From positions 1-26,862 of the forward strand of contig JAEZJR010000046.1 of NCBI GenBank assembly GCA_023415725.1: DNA of 26,862 bases, read 5' to 3'. The position numbers and the translations under genes are program-made. Each line of letters starts with the position of its first letter. Positions within the stretch are counted from its first letter, which is position 1. Source of the DNA: Acidobacteriota bacterium. Lineage in GTDB: Bacteria; Acidobacteriota; Blastocatellia; Pyrinomonadales; Pyrinomonadaceae. The notes below the pieces were generated by a model. That model ran no database searches. It saw nothing but the letters and a program-made list of their open reading frames with translations, and had not been told where the DNA came from. This document shows positions 7,851-18,107 of the stretch, one piece after another.

Positions 7851-8066
7851 TCAACTTGACACTATCTGACGAGGCTCCCTCCCATGGATCCGCCGGAAGA
7901 CAAATGCCTCTTGTTGAGCGGGAGAGAATCCCTCTGGCATCCCGACCTTGGCGAACTCTTTCGCCTCTTCGTACAATTGCGCGCAGATGAGAAAGCGCTC
8001 TTCGATCGATCTCATCATCAAGATCTTTTGAACTATTCTTCGGTTTTCGCTCGACGTGTCTTCCAC
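7851..8066 (-). CDS. Small helical partner protein of the upstream nucleotidyltransferase
   Basis: I call a 71-residue protein from a GTG at 8066, overlapping the nucleotidyltransferase gene by 34 nt. Its core (RRIVQKILMMRSIEERFLICAQ, then LYEEAKEFAK, then AFVFRRIHGRE) resembles a family of small helical proteins with a motif like ILxxxSxEERxxIxxxLYxxA and a final FxRRxxG. In my memory these are often encoded next to DUF6036-type nucleotidyltransferases. The start is uncertain: an ATG at 8018 would leave 55 residues but cut into the family core, and a TTG at 8114 would add 16 poorly conserved-looking residues. Function is unknown; an antitoxin or regulatory subunit role is a guess. Confidence 0.65.
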   Translation of the reverse strand: MEDTSSENRRIVQKILMMRSIEERFLICAQLYEEAKEFAKVGMPEGFSPAQQEAFVFRRIHGREPRQIVSS

Positions 8067-8607
8067 TGGTCTACTTCGTTCCAGATCTCCTTCAACCGCA
8101 ACCGGTCGACCCAATCCGCTACGTAAGCAGAATCATATTCTGTGTCCGTAAGATTAGCAATATCGCGGATTTGCATCTCCGACCGGCTGTCCCGTGCCCA
8201 ATTCAGTTTCGAAATGATCAAGTCTTCTTTGGCGATCACCCAGAATTCTATCCCCGAGACAACCGCTCTCCAACGTCGATCAAAGCTTGCTCTGGCGAAT
8301 TCGGAGTTCTTCGTCACGATACAATCGATCTTCCCGCCATGGGCGAGACTGATCACGTTAAACATAGACCGGCGAGCGATTGCGCTTCGAACTCCTTCCT
8401 CGCTAACGTAGTATTCGTTTTCGAAAAGGCGGACAAATTGTTCGGCTTTTGATTCCTCAATTTGAATGACAATATCGATATCTCGCGTCATCCGGATCTC
8501 GCCGAATGCACTCATCGCGAACGAACCGGTTACCATGAATTCGAGACCCAGAGAATTCGCTTTTTCTACGAAATCCCGTAACGTTTCGATCATCGACATC
8601 CCAGAAG

Positions 8608-8611
<4 letters not shown>
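8033..8611 (-). CDS. Nucleotidyltransferase-fold protein (DUF6036/AbiEii-like)
   Basis: A 192-residue protein with the minimal nucleotidyltransferase signature: VTGS (27-30) followed by TRDIDIVI with Asp44 and Asp46, and a third acidic residue Asp96 in GGKIDCIV. The downstream KEDLIISKLNWARDSRSEMQIRDI is typical of DUF6036/AbiEii relatives. Such enzymes may transfer a nucleotide to a protein or RNA; the substrate here is unknown. Its ATG overlaps the ligA stop (ATGA), and the small helical partner overlaps its 3' end. This pairing is reminiscent of MNT toxin-antitoxin or AbiE-like modules, but the partner shows no HEPN RxxxxH motif, so I do not claim a toxin-antitoxin system. Confidence 0.85.
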
Positions 8612-10607
<1,996 letters not shown>

Positions 10608-10611
<4 letters not shown>

Positions 10612-11618
10612 CTATTCAAGAACTCGGCGATCAATCTATGGAAATGATGTGTTCCCTGCTCACGCGTGGGCGAATAGCGGCCGTGCGAATAATACCTCGA
10701 TCTGATCCCACGCTGAACGCTCGCGACCACGGCTTCATCCTCCAATTCGACGCGATGCAGGTCCGCCCCGGCGCCATTTTCCATCAAAGATTCGTCAGCA
10801 ACGTACGTGAAATAGTCGACCTCCGTCCGGTTAAGCGAAACGGGCCGTACGACATTCACAGATATCCCCCACGGGTAATAGTTGAACATCGTGTTGGGGA
10901 AAATGAAAACGTACCATCCCGCGACATTTCCTGCTTCGTCATAGCCCGTCTGCACGCTCGAGTAGCGAAATGTTTCCGTAGTGTACGTGCTGTAATCGAC
11001 CACTTCGTTCAGCGTTTTGTGCACGAACGGGATATGGAAACCTTCCAGGTAGTTTTCGCAATACAAAGCCCAGTGGGCGTGTACCTCGTAGGTGCGCGAG
11101 GAAACAAGCTTCAGGTCTCCGCGGTGCAGCGGCTTTGCATCGGAATCTTCAATGAAGCTTTCGAACGCGTCGATCGGATCGAGCGATACGAACAGGAAGC
11201 CTCCCGTTTCGGCGACCGCGACGGGAGTGAGGTCGTCGTTTGCCGAAGGAAAATTCTCCACACCATCGAACTCCGGCATGGACATAAATTTCCCATCAAG
11301 CGAGAACCGCCGGCCGTGGTAACCGCAGCGGATCAGGTTCGCCTCACACGGTTCCTCGACGAGGATCTTTCCGCGATGGGTGCAGACATTCGACATGCAC
11401 CTCACGCCGGAATCGGTTTTGGCGATCAGCAGTGGTTCGCCAAGAAAACCGGGCAGTAGATCCAAAGGCCGCAGAGTGATCGGGTCATCCGAACGCCCGG
11501 CGAAATGCCACGCCTTCTCAAAGATCTTCACCTTCGAAAGTTCGAAGGATGCCGGGTCAGTGTAAAACTCCGACGGCAGCGTTCTCGCCTTTCGAATATC
11601 CGGATCTATCTCGAACAC
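10608..11618 (-). CDS. Rieske-type oxygenase, alpha subunit
   Basis: A 336-residue non-haem iron oxygenase. The Rieske [2Fe-2S] ligands are Cys79-x-His81 (VCTHRG) and Cys98-xx-His101 (CGYHGRRF). The mononuclear iron site is Asn189 with His195 and His200 (NYLEGFHIPFVH) plus Asp294 in ELEDEAVV. The VQRGIRS and HHFHRLIAEFL segments near the end are usual for the family. The ring-hydroxylating, choline and carnitine monooxygenase branches all share these features, so the substrate is open. No ferredoxin or reductase partner gene is in the window. It starts with GTG at 11618 and has no Shine-Dalgarno; the GNAT gene ends 21 nt upstream. Its stop overlaps the ligA start. Confidence 0.9.
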
Positions 11619-11639
11619 AAAGGGAATTGGAATAATAAG

Positions 11640-12389
11640 TTACTTGCTGTAAAGCAGATATCGCGGATGCACTTCGTCCCGAACGAATCCGCCCGCAAAG
11701 AGCCCCTTCGCGATCGCGGCTTCGAATTGTTCGCGGACCCGAAGCTGCAGATCGAGCCCGGCGTGGGGGTCGCTTTCAACGAGCGAATTCCAATCGTTCA
11801 CGATCTCGATCTCGGCCTCGGGCGTTCGCTCCTCGACCCATTCGCCACCCGCAGCGAGGGTCTTGACCTTGTCGCTCTCGAGATGCCATTCGGCAAACAG
11901 GCGGTCGCTCTGCAGGCCGATCTGTTTTCCGCTCTCAGGCGAAACGGCGTAGTCGGTGCCGTAGAAGTTCCTCTGGTATTCGCTCACGATCGCCCCGAGC
12001 TTTTCGAGGTTGAAGTAACCGTTCCTCGCCTTCACCGGCTCGAAGGTCCATTTGATGTACTTCACGCCTTCGGCAAGGGCACGCTCGCGCTGCGCCCACT
12101 TGAGCTGACGGCCGACTCCGCTGCTTTGGTATTCCTTGCGAACGCCGGTCATGTGCGAGTAGAACGCTCGCTCGCCCCGCATGAAAGCCGGAACGCTCAG
12201 CACGTAACCGGCCAACCGGTCCCCGTCATATGCCCCAAGCGTGAAACCGCCCGCGTTCTTCGTCACGACGAAATGCCGGACGGGGGAAAGTTCCACCTCC
12301 GGCAGGTCGAACACTTCCCGCTGCAGGTTCAAACATTCCGATAGCTCTTCGAGTGTCGCGCACTCGCGAATTTCCAGGTTTTTTTTCAC
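11640..12389 (-). CDS. GNAT-family N-acetyltransferase
   Basis: A 249-residue predicted acetyltransferase. The acetyl-CoA binding motif is in THMTGVRKEYQSSGVGRQLK-type sequence (core VRKEYQSSGVGRQL, a variant of the R/Q-x-x-G-x-G/A loop), followed by the usual helix. A KWTFEPVKARNGYFNLEKLG segment resembles the COG3375-like group. The substrate is unknown. I start it at the GTG at 12389, one base after the TAA of the upstream gene; a TTG at 12434 would overlap that gene by 44 nt. The GTG is followed by a run of eight A. No ribosome-binding site is seen, which fits translational coupling. Confidence 0.85.
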   Translation of the reverse strand: MKKNLEIRECATLEELSECLNLQREVFDLPEVELSPVRHFVVTKNAGGFTLGAYDGDRLAGYVLSVPAFMRGERAFYSHMTGVRKEYQSSGVGRQLKWAQRERALAEGVKYIKWTFEPVKARNGYFNLEKLGAIVSEYQRNFYGTDYAVSPESGKQIGLQSDRLFAEWHLESDKVKTLAAGGEWVEERTPEAEIEIVNDWNSLVESDPHAGLDLQLRVREQFEAAIAKGLFAGGFVRDEVHPRYLLYSK

Positions 12390-12390
12390 T

Positions 12391-12849
12391 TTAGACGATC
12401 GTTTCGGTGTACCAATCTGTGGAAACTTTCGCAATTTGCCTTGATGCTGTCAAATCACGGATATCGCGTACGAAGTTCACTATCCGTAGCCGCCCGTCTT
12501 CTCTATACTTCGGTTCGATCACGCCGCGGAGTTGGTCGGCGAGTTGGTCCACGCCGTAATTTATCTTGAACAGTGTCAATCGTTTAGCACCGGAATGTTT
12601 CGCTAGCCAGACGGCCTTGCGGACCGTGATCAGTCCGCATTCGCCCCATAGGTCGAATCCCCCGTCCGGCCCGATCGCGATCAGGTCCGGCTTATATCGT
12701 AACCCCACGGAACGTTCCACCTCGAGCGAGGGGAATTCCTCGACGTACATAGCGTATCCGAGGGCTTTCATCAGCACGTGTTCGAAACTCTCGCTGCGGT
12801 GCTGCCACAGCCGAATCGTCCCGTTTGCAGTTTCGAATTTGTGCAGCAT
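12391..12849 (-). CDS. YaeQ-like protein, PD-(D/E)XK nuclease fold
   Basis: A 152-residue protein, the first gene of the minus-strand directon. HRSESFEHVLMKALGYAMYV at the N-terminus, then RYKPDLIAIG (Asp55) and DLWGECGLI (Glu70), match the layout of YaeQ-type proteins, which have a PD-(D/E)XK nuclease fold. The lysine of the nuclease motif is not clearly placed (Lys78 is a candidate), so activity is uncertain. A GGAG lies 4 nt before the ATG, which is rather close. It diverges from the DUF4388 gene across 113 nt, which must hold both promoters. The family assignment is from memory of motifs. Confidence 0.7.
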   Translation of the reverse strand: MLHKFETANGTIRLWQHRSESFEHVLMKALGYAMYVEEFPSLEVERSVGLRYKPDLIAIGPDGGFDLWGECGLITVRKAVWLAKHSGAKRLTLFKINYGVDQLADQLRGVIEPKYREDGRLRIVNFVRDIRDLTASRQIAKVSTDWYTETIV

Positions 12850-12868
12850 CCGGCTCCAGAGAAAACCC

Positions 12869-12897
12869 TTAACTAATCAGTACGATTCTGATATTAT
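12869..12897 (+). promoter_or_regulatory. Candidate promoter for the DUF4388/J-domain gene
   Basis: TTAACT (12869-12874) and TATTAT (12892-12897, 5/6 match) are 17 nt apart. A 5-bp inverted repeat ATCAG/CTGAT (12876-12880, 12888-12892) lies between them and could be an operator. The divergent minus-strand promoter must also lie in this 113-nt gap. Confidence 0.3.
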
Positions 12898-12962
12898 TAT
12901 CCATTGTCGGGCCTGAACGGGCCCGTTCCTGCCGTACATTCCCTTCCGCCGTTTTTCGTTAA

Positions 12963-14537
12963 ATGACCGCGACAAATCAACTGGAACAATCCGGAACCTT
13001 TGAGGACCACCCGTTCGCCGAACTGCTCGTCGAGATCACCCAGGCGAAGTTCAGCGGGGCCTTGCGTGTCGCGCATGAGAACCACAAAGCGGTCATCTAT
13101 TTTCGCGATGGTAATGTCGTTTACGCGGCCACCAATTCCAAATCGCTTCGGTTGTTCAATCTTCTCCTTCGTAAAGGGTATATCGACACGAAGACGATCT
13201 CCCGCTTCCCCAATTTCGCCAACGATGTGGAGTTCGGGGCCTCGCTCGTCGCTCAGGGTATCGTAGAGAAAACTCTGATCGACGATACGACCCTTGAACA
13301 GATCAATACCATACTGGTCGAGGCCCTAAAATGGGAGGAGGGCGAATGGACATTCAGCCCGCTCGTCCGGATCCGAGAAGAAATGTCCTTCCCGGTCGAT
13401 TTGCGGCAGATCCTGGTCGATTACGCCCGGTGCGTGAGTAAGGATCATATTTTCGCGACATTCTGGAGCCTCGAGGAGAATTTCGCTCTCGCCCCGCCGC
13501 GCGAGCAAGTCCCGCCGCTGCAAAAGCATGAGGAATTCGTACTATCGAAATTCGGTGAGCGGTCGATGGATATCGGCCAGATCCGCGCCCGCTGCACTCT
13601 GCCGGATGCGGGCCTCCTGCAGGCGTTATACGTCCTTTGGATGGGTGGGTTCATCATCCGGCGGGATTGGAACTTCGCGTTCTCAGCGACGCGTGTCGGT
13701 GAGATACTCACCGCACGAGTGGCAAAGGTGAAAGCCGCCGACGAGGTCGTCGTCGAAGCCGAGCCTCCGAAGCCGGAACCTGAACCGCACAAACCCGAGG
13801 CCGTACAACCGCCTCCACCTGAACCCGAAAAGCTACCGGAGGTCACGTTGTCTCTGGAGGCTTATCTTGCCCAGGTGGAAGGGGCGGAGAATCACTACGA
13901 CGCTCTCGGCGTACTGCCCGACTCCGAGGTTCGCTTGATCAAGCATACCTACTTCTCGCTCGCGAAACAGTTTCACCCTGACCGCTTCCACCGCGAAGCT
14001 ATAGACACGCTCAAACGGATCCAATCCGCGTTCACAGTCGTCGCACATGCCCACGAAACGCTTCGAACCGCCGAATCCCGTGCAGCGTACGACGACAAGA
14101 TCCGAAAGGAGCTGGAGATCCGCGAAAAACGTAAGGCGTCCGGCCAACCCGAGACTGTAAGCGTTCTGGATCGCAAGGCTGAGCAAGGGCTGGAAAGCTT
14201 CGAGGAAGGATTAAGCCTGCTGAACGAAGGGGACCACGAAGAAGCGGCGAAGTTCCTCACCAGAGCGGTCCACTACAGCCCGCAGAACGCGCTTTTCCAC
14301 GCATACCTCGGCATGGCCCTGTCCGGCGCCGGCGATCAGTACCGCCACCAGGCCGAGGGATCCCTGCAGAATGCCGTAAAGCTCGAGCCGAAGAACGAAA
14401 AGATCCGCCTCATGCTCGTGGAATTCCTCGTCCAGCAAAATATGCTCAAACGCGCCGAGGGCGAACTTAAACGCTTCCTCGAACTCGTGCCAAACAATAA
14501 GGAAGCGATGGCGATGCTCGCGAAGATCAGGAAGTGA
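12963..14537 (+). CDS. DUF4388 (PATAN) + J-domain + TPR protein
   Basis: A 524-residue cytoplasmic, modular protein. Residues about 10-100 are a DUF4388 domain (FSGALRV...AVIYFRDGNVVYA), usually found in signalling proteins with receiver or kinase partners. Residues 100-255 look like a winged-helix or continuation region. A Pro/Glu-rich linker follows (about 265-292). A J-domain occupies about 309-378 with the HPD motif at 338-340, which would stimulate an Hsp70 ATPase. C-terminal TPR-like helices (about 408-520) offer a protein-binding surface. The ATG has no clear Shine-Dalgarno. This combination is common in acidobacteria and deltaproteobacteria; its client is unknown. It may be a scaffold that links DnaK to a signalling pathway. 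Confidence 0.9.
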   Translation: MTATNQLEQSGTFEDHPFAELLVEITQAKFSGALRVAHENHKAVIYFRDGNVVYAATNSKSLRLFNLLLRKGYIDTKTISRFPNFANDVEFGASLVAQGIVEKTLIDDTTLEQINTILVEALKWEEGEWTFSPLVRIREEMSFPVDLRQILVDYARCVSKDHIFATFWSLEENFALAPPREQVPPLQKHEEFVLSKFGERSMDIGQIRARCTLPDAGLLQALYVLWMGGFIIRRDWNFAFSATRVGEILTARVAKVKAADEVVVEAEPPKPEPEPHKPEAVQPPPPEPEKLPEVTLSLEAYLAQVEGAENHYDALGVLPDSEVRLIKHTYFSLAKQFHPDRFHREAIDTLKRIQSAFTVVAHAHETLRTAESRAAYDDKIRKELEIREKRKASGQPETVSVLDRKAEQGLESFEEGLSLLNEGDHEEAAKFLTRAVHYSPQNALFHAYLGMALSGAGDQYRHQAEGSLQNAVKLEPKNEKIRLMLVEFLVQQNMLKRAEGELKRFLELVPNNKEAMAMLAKIRK

Positions 14538-14564
14538 CCATAGATTTGTTGTCACGCTTGACCC

Positions 14565-14570
14565 TATAAT
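14565..14570 (+). promoter_or_regulatory. Perfect -10 box (TATAAT) for the HD phosphohydrolase gene
   Basis: TATAAT matches the consensus exactly and ends 22 nt before the ATG at 14593, giving a leader of about 15 nt. No good -35 stands 16-18 nt upstream. The HD gene and the one after it may therefore be transcribed separately from the preceding scaffold gene. Confidence 0.4.
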
Positions 14571-14592
14571 CCATTTCCCTGAAACTATCGCA

Positions 14593-15192
14593 ATGCAGGA
14601 CACCGCCCAGGCACGGGCACGCTTCGAAGATAAACTTCTTGACCTATCCTCCGAGATCGACCGGTTCGAGGGGTACAAGCACGCGCACGGGCTGCGGATC
14701 GCCGAGATCTCGGATCTGATAGCCGAGAGCTACGGAATCGGCTCGCACGACCGATTCATTCTCCAGCAGGCCGCCCTGATACACGACATCGGAGAGCTTG
14801 CGATGAATCGGGACTACATTAAGGAGAACCGCCCTCTGACCGACGTCGAAAGACTCGACCTGCAGCGTCATCCGGTGATCGGCGAGCAGGAAGCATCGAA
14901 ACGAGGATTCGCCCGTGGCGTCCAACTGCTGGTCAGGTGGCATCACGAATGGTGGAACGGTGACGGGTATCCGGACCGCCTCGCCGCCCACGAGATCCCA
15001 CTCGCGGCACGAATCCTTCGAGTGGCGGATTCTTACGCCGCGTTGACGGACGATCGTCCTCGGCGAGTCGCCCGCACGGATGAAGAAGCCCGGCAGTTCA
15101 TGATCGAATGGGCCGGGATCGAATTCGACCCCGATGTCGTGAGCCGTTTCCTTCGCGCACCGATCCAATCCCCGCGAGCAGTCAACGCCTGA
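14593..15192 (+). CDS. HD-GYP-like phosphohydrolase
   Basis: A 199-residue metal-dependent phosphohydrolase. The HD motif is His64-Asp65 (IHDIGELA), with further ligands His93 (HPVIGEQE), His117-His118, and the GYP segment at 125-127 (NGDGYP). EIPLAARILRVADSYAALT (Asp146) is the usual HD-GYP end motif. HD-GYP enzymes hydrolyse cyclic-di-GMP. GYP is present here but the canonical lysine of HDIGK is Glu, and the protein lacks any attached receiver domain, so the substrate is not certain. The gene is separated from the next by a single base (TGA-t-ATG), so translation of the two is coupled. Confidence 0.88.
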   Translation: MQDTAQARARFEDKLLDLSSEIDRFEGYKHAHGLRIAEISDLIAESYGIGSHDRFILQQAALIHDIGELAMNRDYIKENRPLTDVERLDLQRHPVIGEQEASKRGFARGVQLLVRWHHEWWNGDGYPDRLAAHEIPLAARILRVADSYAALTDDRPRRVARTDEEARQFMIEWAGIEFDPDVVSRFLRAPIQSPRAVNA

Positions 15193-15193
15193 T

Positions 15194-16120
15194 ATGCAGC
15201 CTCATTCGACATCCACACCGACGAGTTGGCTCGCATTCGAGCTGAGTATCCTGCACCGCATCCAGTTCGGATCGATCGCCTTGCCGTTCACGGGTGACCC
15301 GGCTATCGGTACATATTTAAAGCGCCGCCGCGTTCGGGTATTGGCGAACAACATCTTGCAGGCGGATTGGCACCGGGCCGTGTTCGCGATCCAGAATAAC
15401 TCCGAGTCGTTCGACGAATCCGACGTCGAGCATGTTCTGCAGGATGTTTACATGCCCGGTTTCAAGCTATCCAATCCGGCGCTGCTTAAATGGTTCTCCG
15501 AGACCGATGCGTGGTGGTTCGACAATATCCGCCGGAATATCGAGACGCTCGAATCGCCTGCCAAGCGGGCCGCGGCGATCTCGCTCGCGATCGCCGTGGG
15601 TGATTACGCCCACTCGTTCACCGAGCATACACGCGAATTCCGCCAACCGCTTTCGCATACATTCCGCCGCTTGGCTACGCTGCTCCCGAAACCTGCTAAT
15701 AATCATCAGGACAATACCTGCACGAACAAGAATCCTGAGATGTTCATCGCGGAAAGCGCGGCCGATCTGCTTTTCGTACGTCTGCCCCGCGCCGAGATAC
15801 GGAGTCATTTCGACGAACGCGGCCTGTGGCGCGAGGAATGGGTCCGCGGCAATGGAGATTTCTGGCCGGAAATGGAATCGGAACTCTCTGGAGCCTTAGG
15901 GTCACCGGTCGCAACGAAATCGCAGTACCTGAGGATGCTGGAGCAATGCCTCGACCGGGCCTCGAACAAGAAGCACTGGGCGGTCAGCCACATCGACACG
16001 GGCTTCGTACAAGCACAGGAGGTCGCCGACGTGATCGGCAAACACCGTCGAGTAGAGGCGATCTACACCAAAGATTTCTCCGAACTGACAGGAAAAAAGG
16101 CTGTCATCATCACCGCTTAG
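15194..16120 (+). CDS. Unknown protein resembling an inactive D12-class adenine methyltransferase
   Basis: A 308-residue soluble protein. Its outline follows D12-class (Dam-type) methyltransferases. PFTGDPAIGTYLKRRRVRVL (31-50), then ANN, is like motif I, which contains FxGxG and ends in ND. ADLLFVRLPRAE (190-201) stands where ADLVYLDPPY is expected, and AVSHIDTGFVQAQEVADVI (263-281) looks like the later SYxxxG-xxEEL strand and helix. The catalytic DPPY is replaced by RLPR and the Asp after motif I by Asn, so methyl transfer is unlikely if the comparison is right. The ATG is one base after the HD phosphohydrolase stop. An alternative is an unrelated Rossmann-like protein. Confidence 0.7.
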   Translation: MQPHSTSTPTSWLAFELSILHRIQFGSIALPFTGDPAIGTYLKRRRVRVLANNILQADWHRAVFAIQNNSESFDESDVEHVLQDVYMPGFKLSNPALLKWFSETDAWWFDNIRRNIETLESPAKRAAAISLAIAVGDYAHSFTEHTREFRQPLSHTFRRLATLLPKPANNHQDNTCTNKNPEMFIAESAADLLFVRLPRAEIRSHFDERGLWREEWVRGNGDFWPEMESELSGALGSPVATKSQYLRMLEQCLDRASNKKHWAVSHIDTGFVQAQEVADVIGKHRRVEAIYTKDFSELTGKKAVIITA

Positions 16121-16128
16121 ATTCAAAT

Positions 16129-18081
16129 TTACCCACCGACGTGAACGCTGGGCCGGAGTTCGGGATCCGGTTCTGCCTGCCTGAGTATCTCGTGCGTGAC
16201 CGGAGCCGTGTCGCCCTCGCCGAAGAGCACGTACCGGATGATATATTTGACCGGGTTCCCTTCACTCCAACCGAAATACACATGCGGGATCTTCCCCGTC
16301 CTGTCGCGTATGTAGAGCAGCAACGCGGCTATCGCGTTCGGCACGGCGGGCGATTTGGTACGTAAGATCCGGTAACCGCCCACATCCGCTCCGCAGATCT
16401 TCAGCTTACCCGTGAATTCCGACGCGTCGCTCACGTCGATCTCGTAGAAGAGTATCGGATCAGCGGCGGGGATGTGATTATCGATCCGCTTCTCGTGCTC
16501 CTTGAAGCGGTATTCGGAAACATCGCCAGTCTCGCGTCGGTTGGTCACGATCCTGAGGTCCCCCTCGAAAGCGAGGTCGTTAAGGAACGCCTCGGCGGTT
16601 TGGTCCAATTCGATCTTCTCTATTCGGACCTCGGTCGTGCGCATCGCCCTTGAGATGAACGACGATATGACGATGCCTGCGATGAAGAAAACCGCGATCT
16701 TGATGCCGTCAGGACGCTCGATAACATTGGTGACGGTCGTGTATGCGAATATGACCGAGATGAGCGCGAATATCCATCGCGAGAAATGATTTCGATACCA
16801 CGCAGAGATCGTCACTGCGATCCCGGCCGAAGTCATCAGAACCAGGACGCCGGTAGCGTAGGCACCGCCTTGTGCCTCGACATCTGCTTCGAAGATCCAG
16901 GTGATCCCCAAACATATAACGCCGAAGACAACCACAAGCGGACGCGTCGCCCTCGCCCAGGTCGGAGCCATTCCGTAGCGCGGCAAGTATCGCGGAACGA
17001 TGTTCAGAAGTCCCGCCATCGCCGACGCCCCGGCGAACCAGAGAATGGCTATCGTCGAAATGTCGTAAACCGTCCCGAACATTTCACCGAGGAATTCATG
17101 AGCGAGATACGCGAGTGCCCGGCCCGAGGCTTCACCGCCGGTCGCGAATTCCTTCGCGGGGATCAGCATCGTCGTCACCAGGCTGCTGCCGATCAGAAAC
17201 AAACTCATTATCAATGCCGCGGTCATCAGCAGCCGCCGGGTCTTCTCGATCCGGCTGGGGTTATCAACCAGCGGCATCACGGCAACGCCCGTTTCGAATC
17301 CGGAGAGGCCCAGAGCAAGTTTGGGGAAAACAAGCAGCGACAAACCGATGACCATCAGTAGGCTACGCGGCTCCGTCGCCCCGGCGATCGTGTTCGTCGA
17401 AAACAGCGCCGCCGACCAGTTCGCGACAGCATCCGGGTTCTGGTAAATATGGTAAAAACCGGTCGCGATCACGATCAGGTTTAGGGAGAGGTAGACCGTG
17501 ACAAGCAAAACAGCGAGGCCGATCGCCTCCTTGAATCCTTTTAGGAACACCGCAGCAAGGACACCAACAAGCAGGAACGTGACAGCGATCGGATGATCGA
17601 GTTGCGGAAAATGTTCTTCGATGTACGGGTTGTGTATTATGTGCTCGGTCGCATCGGCCGCCGAGAGCGTGATGGTGATGACGAAATCCGTCGCCACGAA
17701 ACCGAGCAGTGTAAGTACGAAAAGCTTGCCCTTCCAGCGCGAAAGCAGCCGCTCCAGCATCGAGATCGAACCCTGACCATGCGGGCTCTCCGCCGCAACA
17801 CGCCGGTAGATCGGCAGCGCGCCGAAAAGCGTCAACAGTACGAGGATCAGCGTCGCGATCGGCGACAACGCTCCCGCCGCAACGAACGCGATTCCGGGCT
17901 GATACCCCAGCGTAGAAAAGTAATCGACCCCGGTCAGGCACATCACCTGCCACCACTTATGCTGGTGATGTTTCCTTGCGTCGGTTTGGTCCGCGGGTTT
18001 GGTTCCTTGTAGAAACCACTCCTTGAACCCGCCTTTGGGCTGGCCGCTTCTATTTCCGCTTAAAGTGACAGCTGAACTCAT
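16129..18081 (-). CDS. APC-superfamily permease with C-terminal soluble domain
   Basis: A 650-residue inner-membrane transporter with about 12 hydrophobic segments (about 45-475) and a soluble C-terminal domain of about 170 residues. TM1 includes LTGVDYFSTLGYQPGIA, the unwound first helix typical of APC transporters. It resembles KUP/KimA-like K+ carriers and amino-acid permeases; the sequence does not decide which. I choose the ATG at 18081 (MSSAVTLSG): a start at 18243 would overlap the upstream small gene by 136 nt. No good ribosome-binding site precedes it. The small membrane gene ends 26 nt upstream and probably shares the transcript. The Kdp-like two-component pair just upstream favours a cation role; that is inference. 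Confidence 0.85.
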   Translation of the reverse strand: MSSAVTLSGNRSGQPKGGFKEWFLQGTKPADQTDARKHHQHKWWQVMCLTGVDYFSTLGYQPGIAFVAAGALSPIATLILVLLTLFGALPIYRRVAAESPHGQGSISMLERLLSRWKGKLFVLTLLGFVATDFVITITLSAADATEHIIHNPYIEEHFPQLDHPIAVTFLLVGVLAAVFLKGFKEAIGLAVLLVTVYLSLNLIVIATGFYHIYQNPDAVANWSAALFSTNTIAGATEPRSLLMVIGLSLLVFPKLALGLSGFETGVAVMPLVDNPSRIEKTRRLLMTAALIMSLFLIGSSLVTTMLIPAKEFATGGEASGRALAYLAHEFLGEMFGTVYDISTIAILWFAGASAMAGLLNIVPRYLPRYGMAPTWARATRPLVVVFGVICLGITWIFEADVEAQGGAYATGVLVLMTSAGIAVTISAWYRNHFSRWIFALISVIFAYTTVTNVIERPDGIKIAVFFIAGIVISSFISRAMRTTEVRIEKIELDQTAEAFLNDLAFEGDLRIVTNRRETGDVSEYRFKEHEKRIDNHIPAADPILFYEIDVSDASEFTGKLKICGADVGGYRILRTKSPAVPNAIAALLLYIRDRTGKIPHVYFGWSEGNPVKYIIRYVLFGEGDTAPVTHEILRQAEPDPELRPSVHVGG

Positions 18082-18107
18082 ATAAAAGTGTGGGAGGCAC
18101 AGCGCCC

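Noticed and set aside
12908..12925. 6-bp GC-rich hairpin CGGGCC/GGCCCG in the leader of the DUF4388 gene, considered as a terminator or riboswitch part
   Set aside because: The stem is short, has no T-run and no surrounding conserved riboswitch structure that I can recognise.
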